The notes under the pieces are model-generated. The model saw nothing but the letters and a program-made list of their open reading frames with translations. It did not search any database and was not told the DNA's origin. Source: Allolobophora icterica (Eukaryota; Annelida; Clitellata; Crassiclitellata; Lumbricidae). From it: 64,000 bases of DNA. The DNA lies in assembly GCA_963556255.1 (NCBI GenBank), contig OY744613.1, positions 38,157,234-38,221,233 of the forward strand, read 5' to 3'. Position numbers and translations under genes: made by a program. This document shows, piece after piece, positions 1 to 20,330 of the stretch (position 1 is its first letter; every line of letters begins with the position of its first letter).

Positions 1-9965
<9,965 letters not shown>

Positions 9966-10549
9966 TTTTGCATATTTTAGAGACAATTGGTAAATCAAAG
10001 ACTTCATCTAATTGTTTACATGTATAGTGGGTTCAGTTAACGGCTGCCTGTAGTGGTTTTAACCCTTTGCTTACCACATAAGGTTAAAATTAAAAATAAT
10101 CAACTACAGAGCAGATCTATACTGAAATAACTTAAATGGAGCAGGAAAGACTAAAAATATAATTAAATTCAATATAGTTTTTAAATAACGGAAATGGGAC
10201 TTTGCAGTCCCGTTGGTAGGCAACGGTACTGAAATTCGGCTAAGGCATACTGTAGTTATCAATCACACAAACTTATCTATGTATATATTTTTATCATGTG
10301 ATGTTTAATAAAATATACATTTTTATTTCAACATCAGAACATTTTCAGACTGAGTTTTTAGACATTAGTGGATACTCTATGGTAACTGTCGAAGTAGTTG
10401 TAACAAAGCTGCAACAAAGAAAAACTTTGCAAATGCTACAGTACGAAAATGTCAAGCACACAAACTAATCTATATTTTTATCAAATGATGTTCACTAATA
10501 TACACATTATCTCTCTATTTCAACATTAGAACACTTTCAGACGGAGTTC

Positions 10550-12733
10550 TTAGTCATCAGTGGGTACTCCGTGGTAACTGGCAAAGCAGTTGTACTTAGA
10601 GTTGCAACAAAGAAAAGCTTTGCAGAAGCTACAGTATGAAAATGGTCTTGATTCCCTTTTCTCTTTGGCACACACTGAGCAGCGACCTCTGGAGTCTGAA
10701 AATAGAGGCCAATGACTTCCCCTGTTAGTTGTTGCAGCATCTGGAGCCACTCGACGGCGTTTCCGTACCTGGTTGCTATCGGGTGACTTGTGTGCTAGTA
10801 ATCCACTAACAACAGACCTGGTGAACTCCAGAACAGAAATTTTTTCCACAAGTTCACAGTAGACGATGAATGAGTTCACCATCGTCATATCCATCAGGCC
10901 GAAGAACAGTCTGTGCCACCATTTCTTCGACTTCCTGTCAAACCCATACAATGACCGCAACATATCCGCATGATCGACCCCACCCATGTTTCTGTTGTAG
11001 TGTTCCACAACCATTGGTCGATCAACTTCAATGCTGCTGCCATCTTTGACTCTTCGGATTGCTTTCTTTACGTCTGTTCCATGTGCTGTTGACAACATAT
11101 GTACACTCCTGTTGTCTCTCCACTTCATAAACAGAATTCCGCTGTCAGACACGCGCCAGTCACAGTCACCCCGCTTCATCTGGTTGTCTGCAGTGAGATT
11201 TGGCAAAAGCTTTCTGTCTGATCTTACAGTACAGCAGGCATATATGTCTTTCTTCAACAGGTACTGAAGAAGTGCAACAGAAGAAAAGTAATTGTCAAAA
11301 TACAGAATGTGGTTCTTATTTTGAAGTGATTCCGAGAGGGTTGCGACAACCTGTCCTCCAAGACCAAGTTTCTCAGAATCACCATCTTTTGCACGACACG
11401 ACTTGCCTTGATAAACATCAAACTGGTGCAGATAGCCACTTGTTTCAGTGCGACACCAAATCTTGAAGCCTCTTTTGATGGGTTTCATCGGATTGTACTG
11501 TTTGAGAGAACTTCGACCTTTGAACAAAATCATTGCTTCGTCGATAGACTGAGCCTGAGTAGGGCTGAACAGCTTCTGGTACTGAATGTTCAGGTGGGTT
11601 ATCAATGGTCTTATCTTGAACAACCGATCATTTCTGTGTTGCTCTAGTTCGTTATTATCAGCTACATGGAGAATATGTAGTATCTCAGAGAAACGATTTC
11701 GTGACATTGCCTCCTGCACCATTTCAACCCCGAGGTCTGATTGAGTACTCCAAAAGTGTGTGTACGAAGGCAAGTTGTGGTAGCCCATTAGGAAATTTAT
11801 TCCCAAAAACAAAAGAAACTCGTTGTCTTCCAGTTGACGGATTGGCTTTTCTCCAAATTTCAGCTGTCGCCAAGTTGCATACTCATTTGACTGAGTTACA
11901 ATGTTGCAAACAATTTCTGGTGACAAAAATGTCAAAAAGTAGTCAACAGGACTGTGGCATGCAGCAAAGTCATCTTGTGATGGACCACAACCCTCATCTT
12001 GGAAAGGTATATCCTTTTCAGCAATCATCTTCTTGAGCCACCTGATGCTGACCTGGTCCACTGCCGCCTCCTCCTCTCGGCTATCATCTTCAACTTCCTG
12101 GTCTTTTCCCTTGCCACGAGTCTGTCCTCTACAACGAGTCTGTCCTCTACAACGAGCCTGTCCTCTACCATGAGCCTGTCTTCTGCCGCGGCCACGTCCA
12201 ACTCCACGTTCACCTCTCTTCTGAGCATCATTCTCATGATCACTCTCGGGCGAAGATGAAACGTCCTCCTGTGGCCTATCATCTTCAACTTCCTGGTCTT
12301 TTCCCTTGCCACGAGTCTGTCCTCTACAACGAGTCTGTCCTCTACAACGAGTCTGTCCTCTACCATGAGCCTGTCTTCTGCCGCGGCCACGTCCAACTCC
12401 ACGTTCACCTCTCTTCTGAGCATCATTCTCATGATCACTCTCGGGCGAAGATGAAACGTCATCCTGTGGCCTATCATCTTCAACTTCCTGGTCTTTTCCC
12501 TTGCCACGAGTCTGTCCTCTACAACGAGTCTGTCCTCTACCATGAGCCTGTCTTCTGCCGCGGCCACGTCCAACTCCACGTTCACCTCTCTTCTGAGCAT
12601 CATTTTCATGATCACTCTCGGGCGAAGATGACAGAGATGACGCTTCTTCTGGTGTGTCTTCGGCAGCATCAGGTATTCGAGCGACACTCGCTTGGTACTT
12701 CCTCTTGTAAAACATGGAAGTGGAAAAGGCCAT
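10550..12733 (-). CDS. piggyBac transposase, 727 aa, with tandem-repeat N-terminus
   Basis: This is the DDE-type cut-and-paste transposase (DDE_Tnp_1_7 family). The core runs from about residue 260 (CHSPVDYFLTFLSPEIV) to about residue 640. The three family Asp residues appear as SIDEAM, LYFDNYF and MGGVDHADM. Positions 681-725 form a Cys/His-rich C-terminal finger (CSVC, CSFCKAFLC and CFASYHG). The first 235 residues hold three near-identical repeats that alternate an acidic SSPESDHEND block with a basic GRGRGRRQAHGRG block reminiscent of AT-hooks. Typical piggyBac transposases are near 600 residues, and the excess is this repeat. The start at 12733 opens with MAFSTSMF. No disruption is visible, so it may be functional. 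Confidence 0.9.
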   Translation of the reverse strand: MAFSTSMFYKRKYQASVARIPDAAEDTPEEASSLSSSPESDHENDAQKRGERGVGRGRGRRQAHGRGQTRCRGQTRGKGKDQEVEDDRPQDDVSSSPESDHENDAQKRGERGVGRGRGRRQAHGRGQTRCRGQTRCRGQTRGKGKDQEVEDDRPQEDVSSSPESDHENDAQKRGERGVGRGRGRRQAHGRGQARCRGQTRCRGQTRGKGKDQEVEDDSREEEAAVDQVSIRWLKKMIAEKDIPFQDEGCGPSQDDFAACHSPVDYFLTFLSPEIVCNIVTQSNEYATWRQLKFGEKPIRQLEDNEFLLFLGINFLMGYHNLPSYTHFWSTQSDLGVEMVQEAMSRNRFSEILHILHVADNNELEQHRNDRLFKIRPLITHLNIQYQKLFSPTQAQSIDEAMILFKGRSSLKQYNPMKPIKRGFKIWCRTETSGYLHQFDVYQGKSCRAKDGDSEKLGLGGQVVATLSESLQNKNHILYFDNYFSSVALLQYLLKKDIYACCTVRSDRKLLPNLTADNQMKRGDCDWRVSDSGILFMKWRDNRSVHMLSTAHGTDVKKAIRRVKDGSSIEVDRPMVVEHYNRNMGGVDHADMLRSLYGFDRKSKKWWHRLFFGLMDMTMVNSFIVYCELVEKISVLEFTRSVVSGLLAHKSPDSNQVRKRRRVAPDAATTNRGSHWPLFSDSRGRCSVCAKEKRESRPFSYCSFCKAFLCCNSKYNCFASYHGVPTDD
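12060..12640 (-). repeat. Three tandem ~180-195 bp coding repeats in the transposase N-terminus
   Basis: The box ATCACTCTCGGGCGAAGATG recurs near 12239, 12434 and 12611, giving spacings of about 195 and 177 bp. The difference is one 18-bp block encoding CRGQTR. Copies are almost identical at the nucleotide level, so the expansion is recent and keeps frame. Confidence 0.85.
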
Positions 12734-13739
12734 CCTAAAGTTAAAAATAAGAAAATAAAATAAAAAGAGTATGCAGTGACTATTAGGCCAGCATCTATCA
12801 CCAGTAAATCACCACTACTAAAGCAGGGCTGTCCAAATCGCCTTCTAAAACCTAAGCGAATATGTAGATGAAACCCAACAAACAACGTCGCTCAATCATC
12901 GTGCGTCATAGACACACCACGCTGCCACATGGTTGTTTACCAACGGGACTTCTAAGGAACACTAAGTTATAAAGTTCTGATGGGGCAAAATATCAAATAA
13001 ATCTTATGAAACAATGCAACAACATAATTTAAATATATAACTTAACAAAACTTCTACTTACTGTGGTTTTACTTCGGATCGGATTTCAGAACACAAACAG
13101 GCACAACTATCGATTCCTTCGCTAAGATGACCGGAAACTTCCAAAGATAAAATATTCATAGAGCTTCTGAGTTGTTATTATTACCCCATCTAGCGATTAA
13201 ACCTGATACCTTATAAAGAGACTTTAAAGTCCCAATGGTAAACAACCCTACAAAAATAATTAAACAATTGTTTTATTGCGGGTTTTACCAACGGGACTGC
13301 AAAGTCCCGTGGGTAATGAAAGGGTTAAAGAAGCTAAAATCCACGAAACAGATACTGCTTCATTGGTAATGCATTACACAAAATACGCTTTAAAATGAAG
13401 TACTTTATTAGTATTGCTGCAAGTGTTAATGTTATTATAATTTATTACTATTATTATTGGTGGTGGTGGTGGTGGTAGTGGTGTTTTTCTTGTAGCTGCT
13501 CTTGTTAATGTCTATTGATATGTAGGCCTAGGCCTAATATTGGCTTTCTTATCTGTAATCCATCAAACTGTCTTTTCATAAAGCTGATAACTTGGGCTGA
13601 ATTTATTGCGTTTCCGGGCATAGGTCTATTCGTTTGTTAGTCCAAACTCTGGAAAGTTATTGTTTAGTTCTGTGCGTTCCATTGGTTCCTATAACTTTAA
13701 GTACTAAGGACAATGGAGATAATGTATTCGTACCTTACC

Positions 13740-14163
13740 TTAGACCTTAGTCCTTCCATGCGCTTGTAGCGCATCGGGCGACACAGCTCCTCCACTTCAT
13801 TCTGTCCTCTGCAGCTCCCTCAGCCTCTTCCCATGTCATTTCTCCGTCTTCCAGATCTTGCACGATTGTGGTTCGCCAGGTCTTTCTTGGCCTCCCGCAT
13901 CTCCTTTTCCATCCTGATGGAGTCCAGCTCAGTGACTGCTTCGCGATTCTTTCACTGTCTGATCTATGCATATGTCCCAACCAGCATAGGCGTGTTCTCT
14001 TCAACATATCCTCCATTTTATCCATAGCCATTCTCTTCCTTATATCTTCATTCTTTATCTTATCCTTCCAAGTGACCCCTAATATCCTTCTCTGCCACCG
14101 GTGATGAGTCGCCTCTAATTTCTTCTGATTAGCTTTAGTCATAGGCCATGTATTCGTACCCAT
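13740..14163 (-). pseudogene. C-terminal fragment of a non-LTR retrotransposon ORF2
   Basis: The minus strand carries an open stretch of 138 codons with the signature of the far C-terminus of RTE/Nimb-like endonuclease-reverse transcriptases: TKANQKKLEATHHRWQRRIL, RLCWLGHMHRSDSERIAKQ and the basic CGRPRKTW box. The catalytic RT and endonuclease domains are missing. The fragment is preceded in its reading direction by a (CAT)n run at 14193-14235. Confidence 0.7.
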
Positions 14164-14190
14164 CGCCGTAAAAAACGGCTACGTCAGGAA

Positions 14191-14192
<2 letters not shown>

Positions 14193-14225
<33 letters not shown>

Positions 14226-14236
14226 AATGATGATGA
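14193..14236. repeat. (GAT)n microsatellite
   Basis: About fourteen GAT triplets with one interruption lie just upstream, in reading direction, of the LINE fragment. They may be the tail of an adjacent insertion. Confidence 0.75.
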
Positions 14237-14239
14237 ACT

Positions 14240-15470
14240 ATACTAAGCCTCGTGATATAGTTTGATAAAACGTGCCTTAAGTAAATTGATCCGATGTTTC
14301 TGGTTACGCATCCAATTAACTGGGTTGTATCCTTTAAGTAGGCTATAGTTGTGTTTAGGCTACATTTATTGGGTGGCCGCAGACATATGACGTTTGATGC
14401 CGATCCTTAAGCTGTCTTTCTACCGTACGTGTGTGTAACTGAATTTCGTGCCTACTTACATTCTGGATGAAATTCTTAACTCAAGTTACTGGAGAGTTAT
14501 TCTTTGCACGTTTTAACGCACGCTTTCCATGCTCTGTCTTGATCAACCAGACTTCTGAATGCACATGTAGGGCCTATGCAGGAAGGGAAGGGGTTGTGCC
14601 CAATGCAGATGTCCGCATAAAACTGTTTGGAATATACAGTTATTTTAGTACAGCCTGTGCCTTTAACACAGGCCAATTAGTTGAGAAGGATGAATCGTCT
14701 GCCTTGAATATAGAAGAGGCTGAGTGTAAAAGACAGAAGGAGGGGAGTGGGGGCAAGAGAGTATAGAGACACGCTCTTGCCCACCAATGCTGCTTTGTTT
14801 TGTCCGGTTCGTAGTAGGCCTATTTATTTATCCTCAGCTGACCGTTGTCAGTGCAGCTATATGGTGTAGGCCCTATTTATAAGTGAGCCTTACATGTAGG
14901 GGCCTAGAGGTTTTATTACTCACCTTCACACTACACATGGCATTGGACCTACAGACTAAACGGTAAGTCAATAAAAGCAGATTTTAATGAGCACATTAAC
15001 ATTATGCAATTACGCGCTTAGAGACCCCAGATATGATATCTCGCGTTGTTGGCCTACTGTAGTTGTATAGAGTGTCTATGCGGCACATAGGCCTACAGTA
15101 CAGTACATGTACAGAAGGCCTATATAGGGCCTGCAGTATGCGACACGGGACATTTGACACTGTTGGCTAATTCAAGTGATTTTAGACGTCTACGATAGAT
15201 CTGTGGGAGATAATGATTTTTCGTGTGCAGAAACCTGAATGTGCGATGTGTGAAATGTAGCTTAAGTAAAGTAAAGTTAAGTCACCGACATCAATTAGCA
15301 TTCTCTTTCCGTCAGATTGCAGACTACGCTGGATCTAGTTATCGAGTCTCCTTGCTGGAAGTGGTAGTTACACAGCACCTCACCCACAGCACGTACAGGA
15401 TGAAAAAAGTTGACCCAATCTAGGTCCAATTAGCACTCCGTTGAAATGCGGACATCCACAAAAGGGATGG
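14240..15470. other. Gene-poor interval, no recognised feature
   Basis: Short ORFs, for example 14467-14763 and 15223-15423, show no recognisable domain, no convincing splice context and no codon pattern that sets them apart. Several TAGGCCTA words occur (near 14817, 15088 and 15117). I see no repeat boundary here. Confidence 0.4.
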
Positions 15471-15474
15471 AAAT

Positions 15475-16030
15475 GGGCAATGCAATTTCATACAAGCTAT
15501 ATTGCCTTAGCAACCTCTTGTAATAATTGCATTGTGATTTCATAGAGAACATGTTACCGTAGCAACGATTGTCTAACCTCTGGGAATAATTGCATTCTGA
15601 TTTCATAGAGGATATATTGCCTTAACTAGGCCTACGTCTTGTAATAATTGAATTGTGATTTCATACAAGCTATATTGCCTTAGCAACCTCGTATAGTAAT
15701 TGCATTGTGATTTCATAGAGAATATTTTGCCGTAGCAACGATTGTCTATAACCTCTGGGAATAACTGTATTGTGATTTCATAAAGGATATATTGCCTTAG
15801 CAACCTCTGGGAATAATTGCAGTGTATTTTCTAGGAGGATATATTGCCTTAGCAACGTCTTGTAATAATTGCATTGTGATTTCACTAAAGGGACGTTGCC
15901 GTAGCAACCTCTTTTAACTTCTGAGAATAATTGCATTGTGATTTCATACAGGCTATATTTCCGTAGCAACATCTTGTAACATCTTGTAATAATTGCATTG
16001 TGATTTCACAGATAATATATATTGCCACCT
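15475..16030. repeat. Minisatellite (~55-65 bp unit) carrying X-box-like motifs
   Basis: About nine diverged tandem copies contain a (A/G)TTGCC(T/G)TAGCAAC core, then AACCTCTTGTAATAATTGCATTGTG and ATTTCATA-type spacer blocks. Cores lie near 15501, 15553, 15674, 15726, 15791, 15843, 15895 and 15957, with one decayed near 15615. Two cores, GTTACCGTAGCAAC at 15553 and GTTGCCGTAGCAAC at 15895, satisfy the RFX X-box pattern GTNRCC-N2-RGYAAC. Short open frames across it are by-products. Confidence 0.85.
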
Positions 16031-16385
16031 CTTTCAGTAAAAAAATAATAATAACAACAAGAGTGATGATGATGATGGTGATCATACTGATGATAATGTT
16101 TGTTAACTATTGAGGGCTTCCTCAGATAAAATAATTAAGAACAAAAAAACCGTGGGTACGAAAAGTGGGGGACGGTAGCCTACCCTCCAGTCCAGAAAGT
16201 GGGGCTATTCGTACCTCCATTAAATTAGCCTATGGATGGGAGGTCTAAAGTAGGTCTTTGTTTGCTTATTTGTTCGCTAAGGCCTACCCTGCTGTTAGTT
16301 GACTGAGGCGCCCTTGTAACGGCATGGCTGTGTTACGGCGCCATATAAATTGTCACTATTATTATTATTATTATTATTATTATTA

Positions 16386-16440
16386 CTAGCTGTAACCCGT
16401 GAAATAGCACGGTATATAAAACAATTATTGCAGTGATAAC
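16386..16440 (-). mobile_element. Probable Helitron 3' terminus (minus orientation)
   Basis: Read on the minus strand, the segment ends in a hairpin CCGTGCTATTTCACGG followed shortly by CTAG and then T, the CTRR-T signature of Helitron 3' ends. Only this end is identifiable. A matching 5' TC end was not found within the next 700 bp. The related complete element at 51732-52320 supports the reading. Confidence 0.5.
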
Positions 16441-16826
16441 AATTAAGCTTACTTCCCCGTTATATTATGACGTCATATTAAGCTTATAGGCCTATAGCCG
16501 TCGTCAAGACAGCCGTCGCCAAGGCGGCAGTATAGTGACGTCACAATAGTGTTTGTTACGGGACAGACAGACGTACATCGGTTATTATGTTGTTTGATTA
16601 TTATTGTCGGATGTTCCTTAATAATTTATTATGGACGAACCCCGCCATATAGCGGGTTCGTCCACCGATTTCCTATGGACCCCGGGGGTTAACGGCCTAA
16701 GTGTTTGTCTTTCGTATTTGGACCTGGACCCGAATCTGATCATATCAGCCTCACCGATTTTGGTTTCGGCTAAGCGTGTGTGTTTAAGCCGGGTAATACT
16801 ACCGTATTAGGCCTACGACTTATGTT

Positions 16827-17225
16827 CAGAGGCGTAGCTAGAAAGTGCAGTGAGGATGTGTGCCCCGAGCGCCAAAGGAAGGGGGCGCCAAAACGAGGGT
16901 TAAAATTAATAAGTTTACTCTTCATTTTCATGCATTTTAAACTAATTTATCCCCTATAAATTTATCAGTTTTAGCCTAATTTTGGCGCCCAAAAATATCC
17001 AGTTATATCCTCATTACTTACAAACCAGTTGTCAGATCTATATAATTTTGGCACCCCATTGAGCATTAAGGCGCACCAAATGCTATCTGTATTTTTCATA
17101 TTTTGTTTCATTAAAGTTTAAATTGCTATTCGATATATTTGGAAAATGTGAAATAAATAGGCCCTAAACAGGGCTCCAATTTCATAGTTCGTCCTAGGGC
17201 GTAAAATATCCTTGTTACGCCGCTG
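16827..17225. mobile_element. hAT-type MITE, 399 bp, perfect 8-bp target duplication
   Basis: The termini are CAGAGGCGTA on the left and, complemented, CAGCGGCGTA on the right. They are flanked by identical CTTATGTT at 16819-16826 and 17226-17233. An 8-bp duplication and CAG-starting inverted repeats are diagnostic of hAT elements. There is no ORF, so it is non-autonomous. The interior has repeated GGCGCC and CCCTA-type words. Confidence 0.88.
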
Positions 17226-17699
17226 CTTATGTTTTTATTTGGGCGCTAAATATTATGTTACGATAACGATCGTGTGAAAGACAGAGAATCCTTAGCAAGG
17301 CCGGGAATTAAAGGTTGTAGGCCCTACAGTTGTTCGAATGCGGTTGTAATTTCGATCCAACAAAACTCGATTTTAATCCATTTGCATATTTTATAAGCAC
17401 TTATGTAATATACAGAAAATGGGCCTTTCTTGTGAGGTGACACAAACACAGGCTGTATAGTACAGACCATTTCGCTCTTCAAGTGACACACAGCTCAGCT
17501 AGTTTTGGTTATGGATCAGTGAACACTGTGACATGCTGTCGTGAGCTGTCTAGACCCCAAGTTCAAAATTCAATGGTCGCTGACATAATGACGTAAGGTT
17601 GTCCAATAGGCCTACTGGGAGGAGATCCAAAAACCTCTACTGAAACACATGACAGTACAATTATCAAGATCTTATAGAACACACGTCTTGGCAGCCTAT

Positions 17700-17790
17700 T
17701 AGATGCCCGCTCATTTTACAGCTGCCCTTAGGGAGTGGAAGGCTGAGACGACCTGTATATAAGGAGCTTACGGGTATCGAACCACGTCTT
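17700..17790 (-). repeat. tRNA-derived SINE-like fragment
   Basis: On the minus strand a perfect RNA polymerase III B box GGTTCGATACC lies near 17770, preceded by a weak A-box-like TGGCAACAGTCTTG. The downstream block CAGCCTTCCACTC is shared with the copy at 41350-41470. No cloverleaf is convincing, so this is read as a SINE remnant and not a tRNA gene. Confidence 0.45.
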
Positions 17791-17896
17791 TCAAGATCTT
17801 ATGTTCTTCAAGCAAGACTGTTGCCACTCATCTATCTCATGTCCCCCATCGTCACTCTCTGTCGTATAGAGCCCTACTAATGATGATGATGATGAT

Positions 17897-18019
<123 letters not shown>

Positions 18020-18059
18020 TTACTATTTTTTTTATAAGTGTTATTGCAACACTATAGTG

Positions 18060-18497
18060 CAGGGCATATTTTAACTGTATAACTAGTGGGACAAATGTCC
18101 CAGTAGTCATAGGATTTGTCCCAGTAGTCAGAGCGATTTGTCCCAGGCAATGTATGTATAAAGTACAAGTAGTGGGACAAATGTTGCAAGAATTTAAAGA
18201 TTTGTCCCAGTAGCATAACGAGAAAGGTATGACATTATTGTTGAATGAGCCCTTGTTATTGGTTGGGACACCCGATAAAAGTTGTAAAAGAAGGTGATGA
18301 CTAAAAAAAGGTCATAAACTTTTTTCGGAGATGAATTTAAAATTTTTTTAAAGAAAAAGTCTAAAAGTTGTAAGTTTGTGAAGATTAATTCCTAAAAAAA
18401 AGTTCTTTGACCAGAATCATGGCCGACTTTCTCCCACATGAACTAGATCCGTGGCTGATTTTGTCCCAGTAGTCAAAATTCCTTAAAATATGCACTG
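18060..18497. mobile_element. hAT-type MITE, 438 bp, perfect 8-bp target duplication
   Basis: The left terminus CAGGGCATATTTTAA and the complemented right terminus CAGTGCATATTTTAA differ at one base. Both are followed inward by an ACTAGTGGGACAAA-like block. CTATAGTG is duplicated exactly at 18052-18059 and 18498-18505. The interior repeats the word TTTGTCCCAGTAG in both orientations at least six times. It is non-coding. Confidence 0.9.
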
Positions 18498-18599
18498 CTA
18501 TAGTGTCTGCTGTTAGCAGACATTGCCTTTGCATTGATAGTCATCGAGGGCGAAGCTCACAGACGCTCGACCTAAGCTCCAGTATATATGTTAGTTTCG

Positions 18600-19570
18600 A
18601 ACAGGTAACGTTGTCGTTTACATAGGCCTACCTTTGGCCAATTATAACCGCAGTCTAGCCTAACGTGACTAATACAGCGCCGTACATGTGATCTAGGTCA
18701 AAGCTTATAACGTGTTGGTTCTGAAGGATAGCAGAGCCTAAAGCCCTAAACTATTGTTGATTAGCGTAACGGAGTCTGTAGCACAGTTTACCCGGTAGAT
18801 ACATGTACAAGTAGGTAGATTACATAGCGTCACATTAAGATAAACTACATTGGCACTATACAACACCATGTCTTGCTGACGTTGGCTCAACATCAATGGA
18901 TGCCTTTAGCCTTCGTTGATGGAGCTATATAAATTATAGACTGGATTATGGACACGTATCTGGCAGCAAAACACGCCGGCTATGGTATACCTGGAGACAG
19001 ACCTTGAAACAATTGTTATGGTTGCCAGAAATGTCTGACTGTTCTCAAGTAGACTGTGGCCTACTTCGTTACTAAACGACATTTCATCAGTGAGTATTTG
19101 AGCCGTATTGTGCAATCTTTGAGTGGGTATTCGGGACGTCTCTGTGCAGTATGCATAATTATGCGAGACATAGTTATTTTCATTAGGCCTACGTCAGGAG
19201 GCACATTTGTGTATCATAGGGCCTATGGGTGAATATTTAGACACAGTTGTGCATTTATAAGTGAATAGGGCTGAGTAGGCCTGTTAGGGACATATTTGTG
19301 CATTTTGGCAGTTAATAATCAGGCCACATTTGTAGAATCGTGTGAATGGATACTTAAACAATTTTGCATTATGTGAGTGAGCATTAAGACACAGTGATGT
19401 TTTATATCGGGATATATTTGTGTTGGCTGTTAAAGGGGCTTCGGTGCGCATCTGGTAACGGCGGTCACCAGCACAGCGGCGGATTTTGGTGTTTACTAGC
19501 TAAGGGATGGCAGGTGACTAATGTCATGCATGCATATTCGCCGAATTTACCTTGCTTACTCTCTGGACAA
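18600..19570. other. Intergenic interval, no recognised feature
   Basis: No gene, repeat boundary or RNA was recognised. The only recurring element is TAGGCCTA (18626 and 19187). Confidence 0.35.
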
Positions 19571-19665
19571 CCTCTAGCGCTCGTAAATAAGCTGGTGCCC
19601 TGCGCTTAGCTCTCGAGTAGCGCTTTAGAACGTTGGTGTTTACGATTAGCCTACTTACTACTTAT
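19570..19665 (+). repeat. Short retroposon 3' end, GCTGGTGCCCTGCGCTTAG family
   Basis: This is one of five copies in the window: about 964-1000 minus, here plus, 27990-28035 minus, 35270-35340 plus and 59636-59705 plus. Each has TAGCGCTCGTAAATAAGCTGG, CCTGCGCTTAG and a TTTACGATT-type tail, as expected for a LINE or SINE 3' end. Confidence 0.6.
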
Positions 19666-20056
19666 AAGGAGAAATGTTTGACAAACCTTTGTATATTCTC
19701 GACTTTTCATGACTTGTATCTAGTAGGCCTAGGCCTATCCTGTGTTAATGATCTTTTCAATTTCTCACGTTTTCTCTCCTGGAAGTTACTTTCAAAGTTT
19801 AGTAGGCCATCATAATACTAATCGATCTGAGGCCGTCAATGGCGTGGCCCAAATTCAGATGGGGCATTCGAGATTGGCATCCCTCGATAGGACTTTGCAG
19901 ACGCGTATGTTAACAACCTTGCAATGAACCTTTTTAATGCGGACTCGGAGAAATTTCTCAATTGCTGAGAAGAATGAGCCAACTTGCAATATATAACATA
20001 ATTAAACTTAGAAAATTTAAGCTTAAACTAATTTTGACTTATCACAGAAAGAAGAG

Positions 20057-20330
20057 ATGGCAGTTACAATTCAACATGAAGTGCTCAGTCGACATCGAGA
20101 TTTTCTGGAGGAGAGAATGGATCCAGATTCTGGACTTCTCGATAAGCTTCTGGCAAACGAAACTCTTACTAACAAAGATATTCGAGATATTAGGAAATAT
20201 CAGACATTCGACGAAAGAAATTCAAAGCTCTTGGATTATATTCTGCAGAAGAATAAAGTCGATTGCTTGATAGCTGCATTGATTAACACGAAACAAAAGC
20301 ACCTGGTCAATTATCTTGCTGCAGATGGAG
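20057..20330 (+). CDS. Exon 1: N-terminal CARD
   Basis: The ATG at 20057 opens MAVTIQHEVLSRHRDFLEER. The six-helix CARD pattern follows: LLDKLLANETLTNKDIRDI, then ERNSKLLDYILQKNK and LIAALINTKQKHLVNYL. This is a good match to CARD consensus spacing (LxxLxxxxxLxxxxxxxI, then KxxxLLxxI). The exon ends phase 1 at GGAG/GTTAGT. An upstream non-coding exon is possible, as CAGAAAGAAG precedes the ATG. Confidence 0.8.

Larger units (their letters stand above)
10059..13328 (-). mobile_element. Apparently complete piggyBac transposon
   Basis: TTAA target duplications at 10059-10062 and 13325-13328 flank termini CCCTTTGCTTACC and, on the opposite strand, CCCTTTCATTACC. Each end has a subterminal palindrome: GGGACTTTGCAGTCCC near 10197 and ACGGGACTGCAAAGTCCCGT near 13290. 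The element is about 3.3 kb and carries one long transposase ORF on the minus strand (10550-12733) with no visible stop or frameshift. The left end is 94 bp past the WDR27-like stop codon, so it may sit in or just beyond that 3' UTR. Intact ends plus an intact ORF suggest recent activity. Confidence 0.9.

Noticed and set aside
12025..12885. 286-codon and 160-codon open frames overlapping the transposase N-terminus
   Set aside because: They repeat because the transposase repeats. Their composition is that of alternative frames of the coding repeat, and the transposase frame is the one with a known domain.
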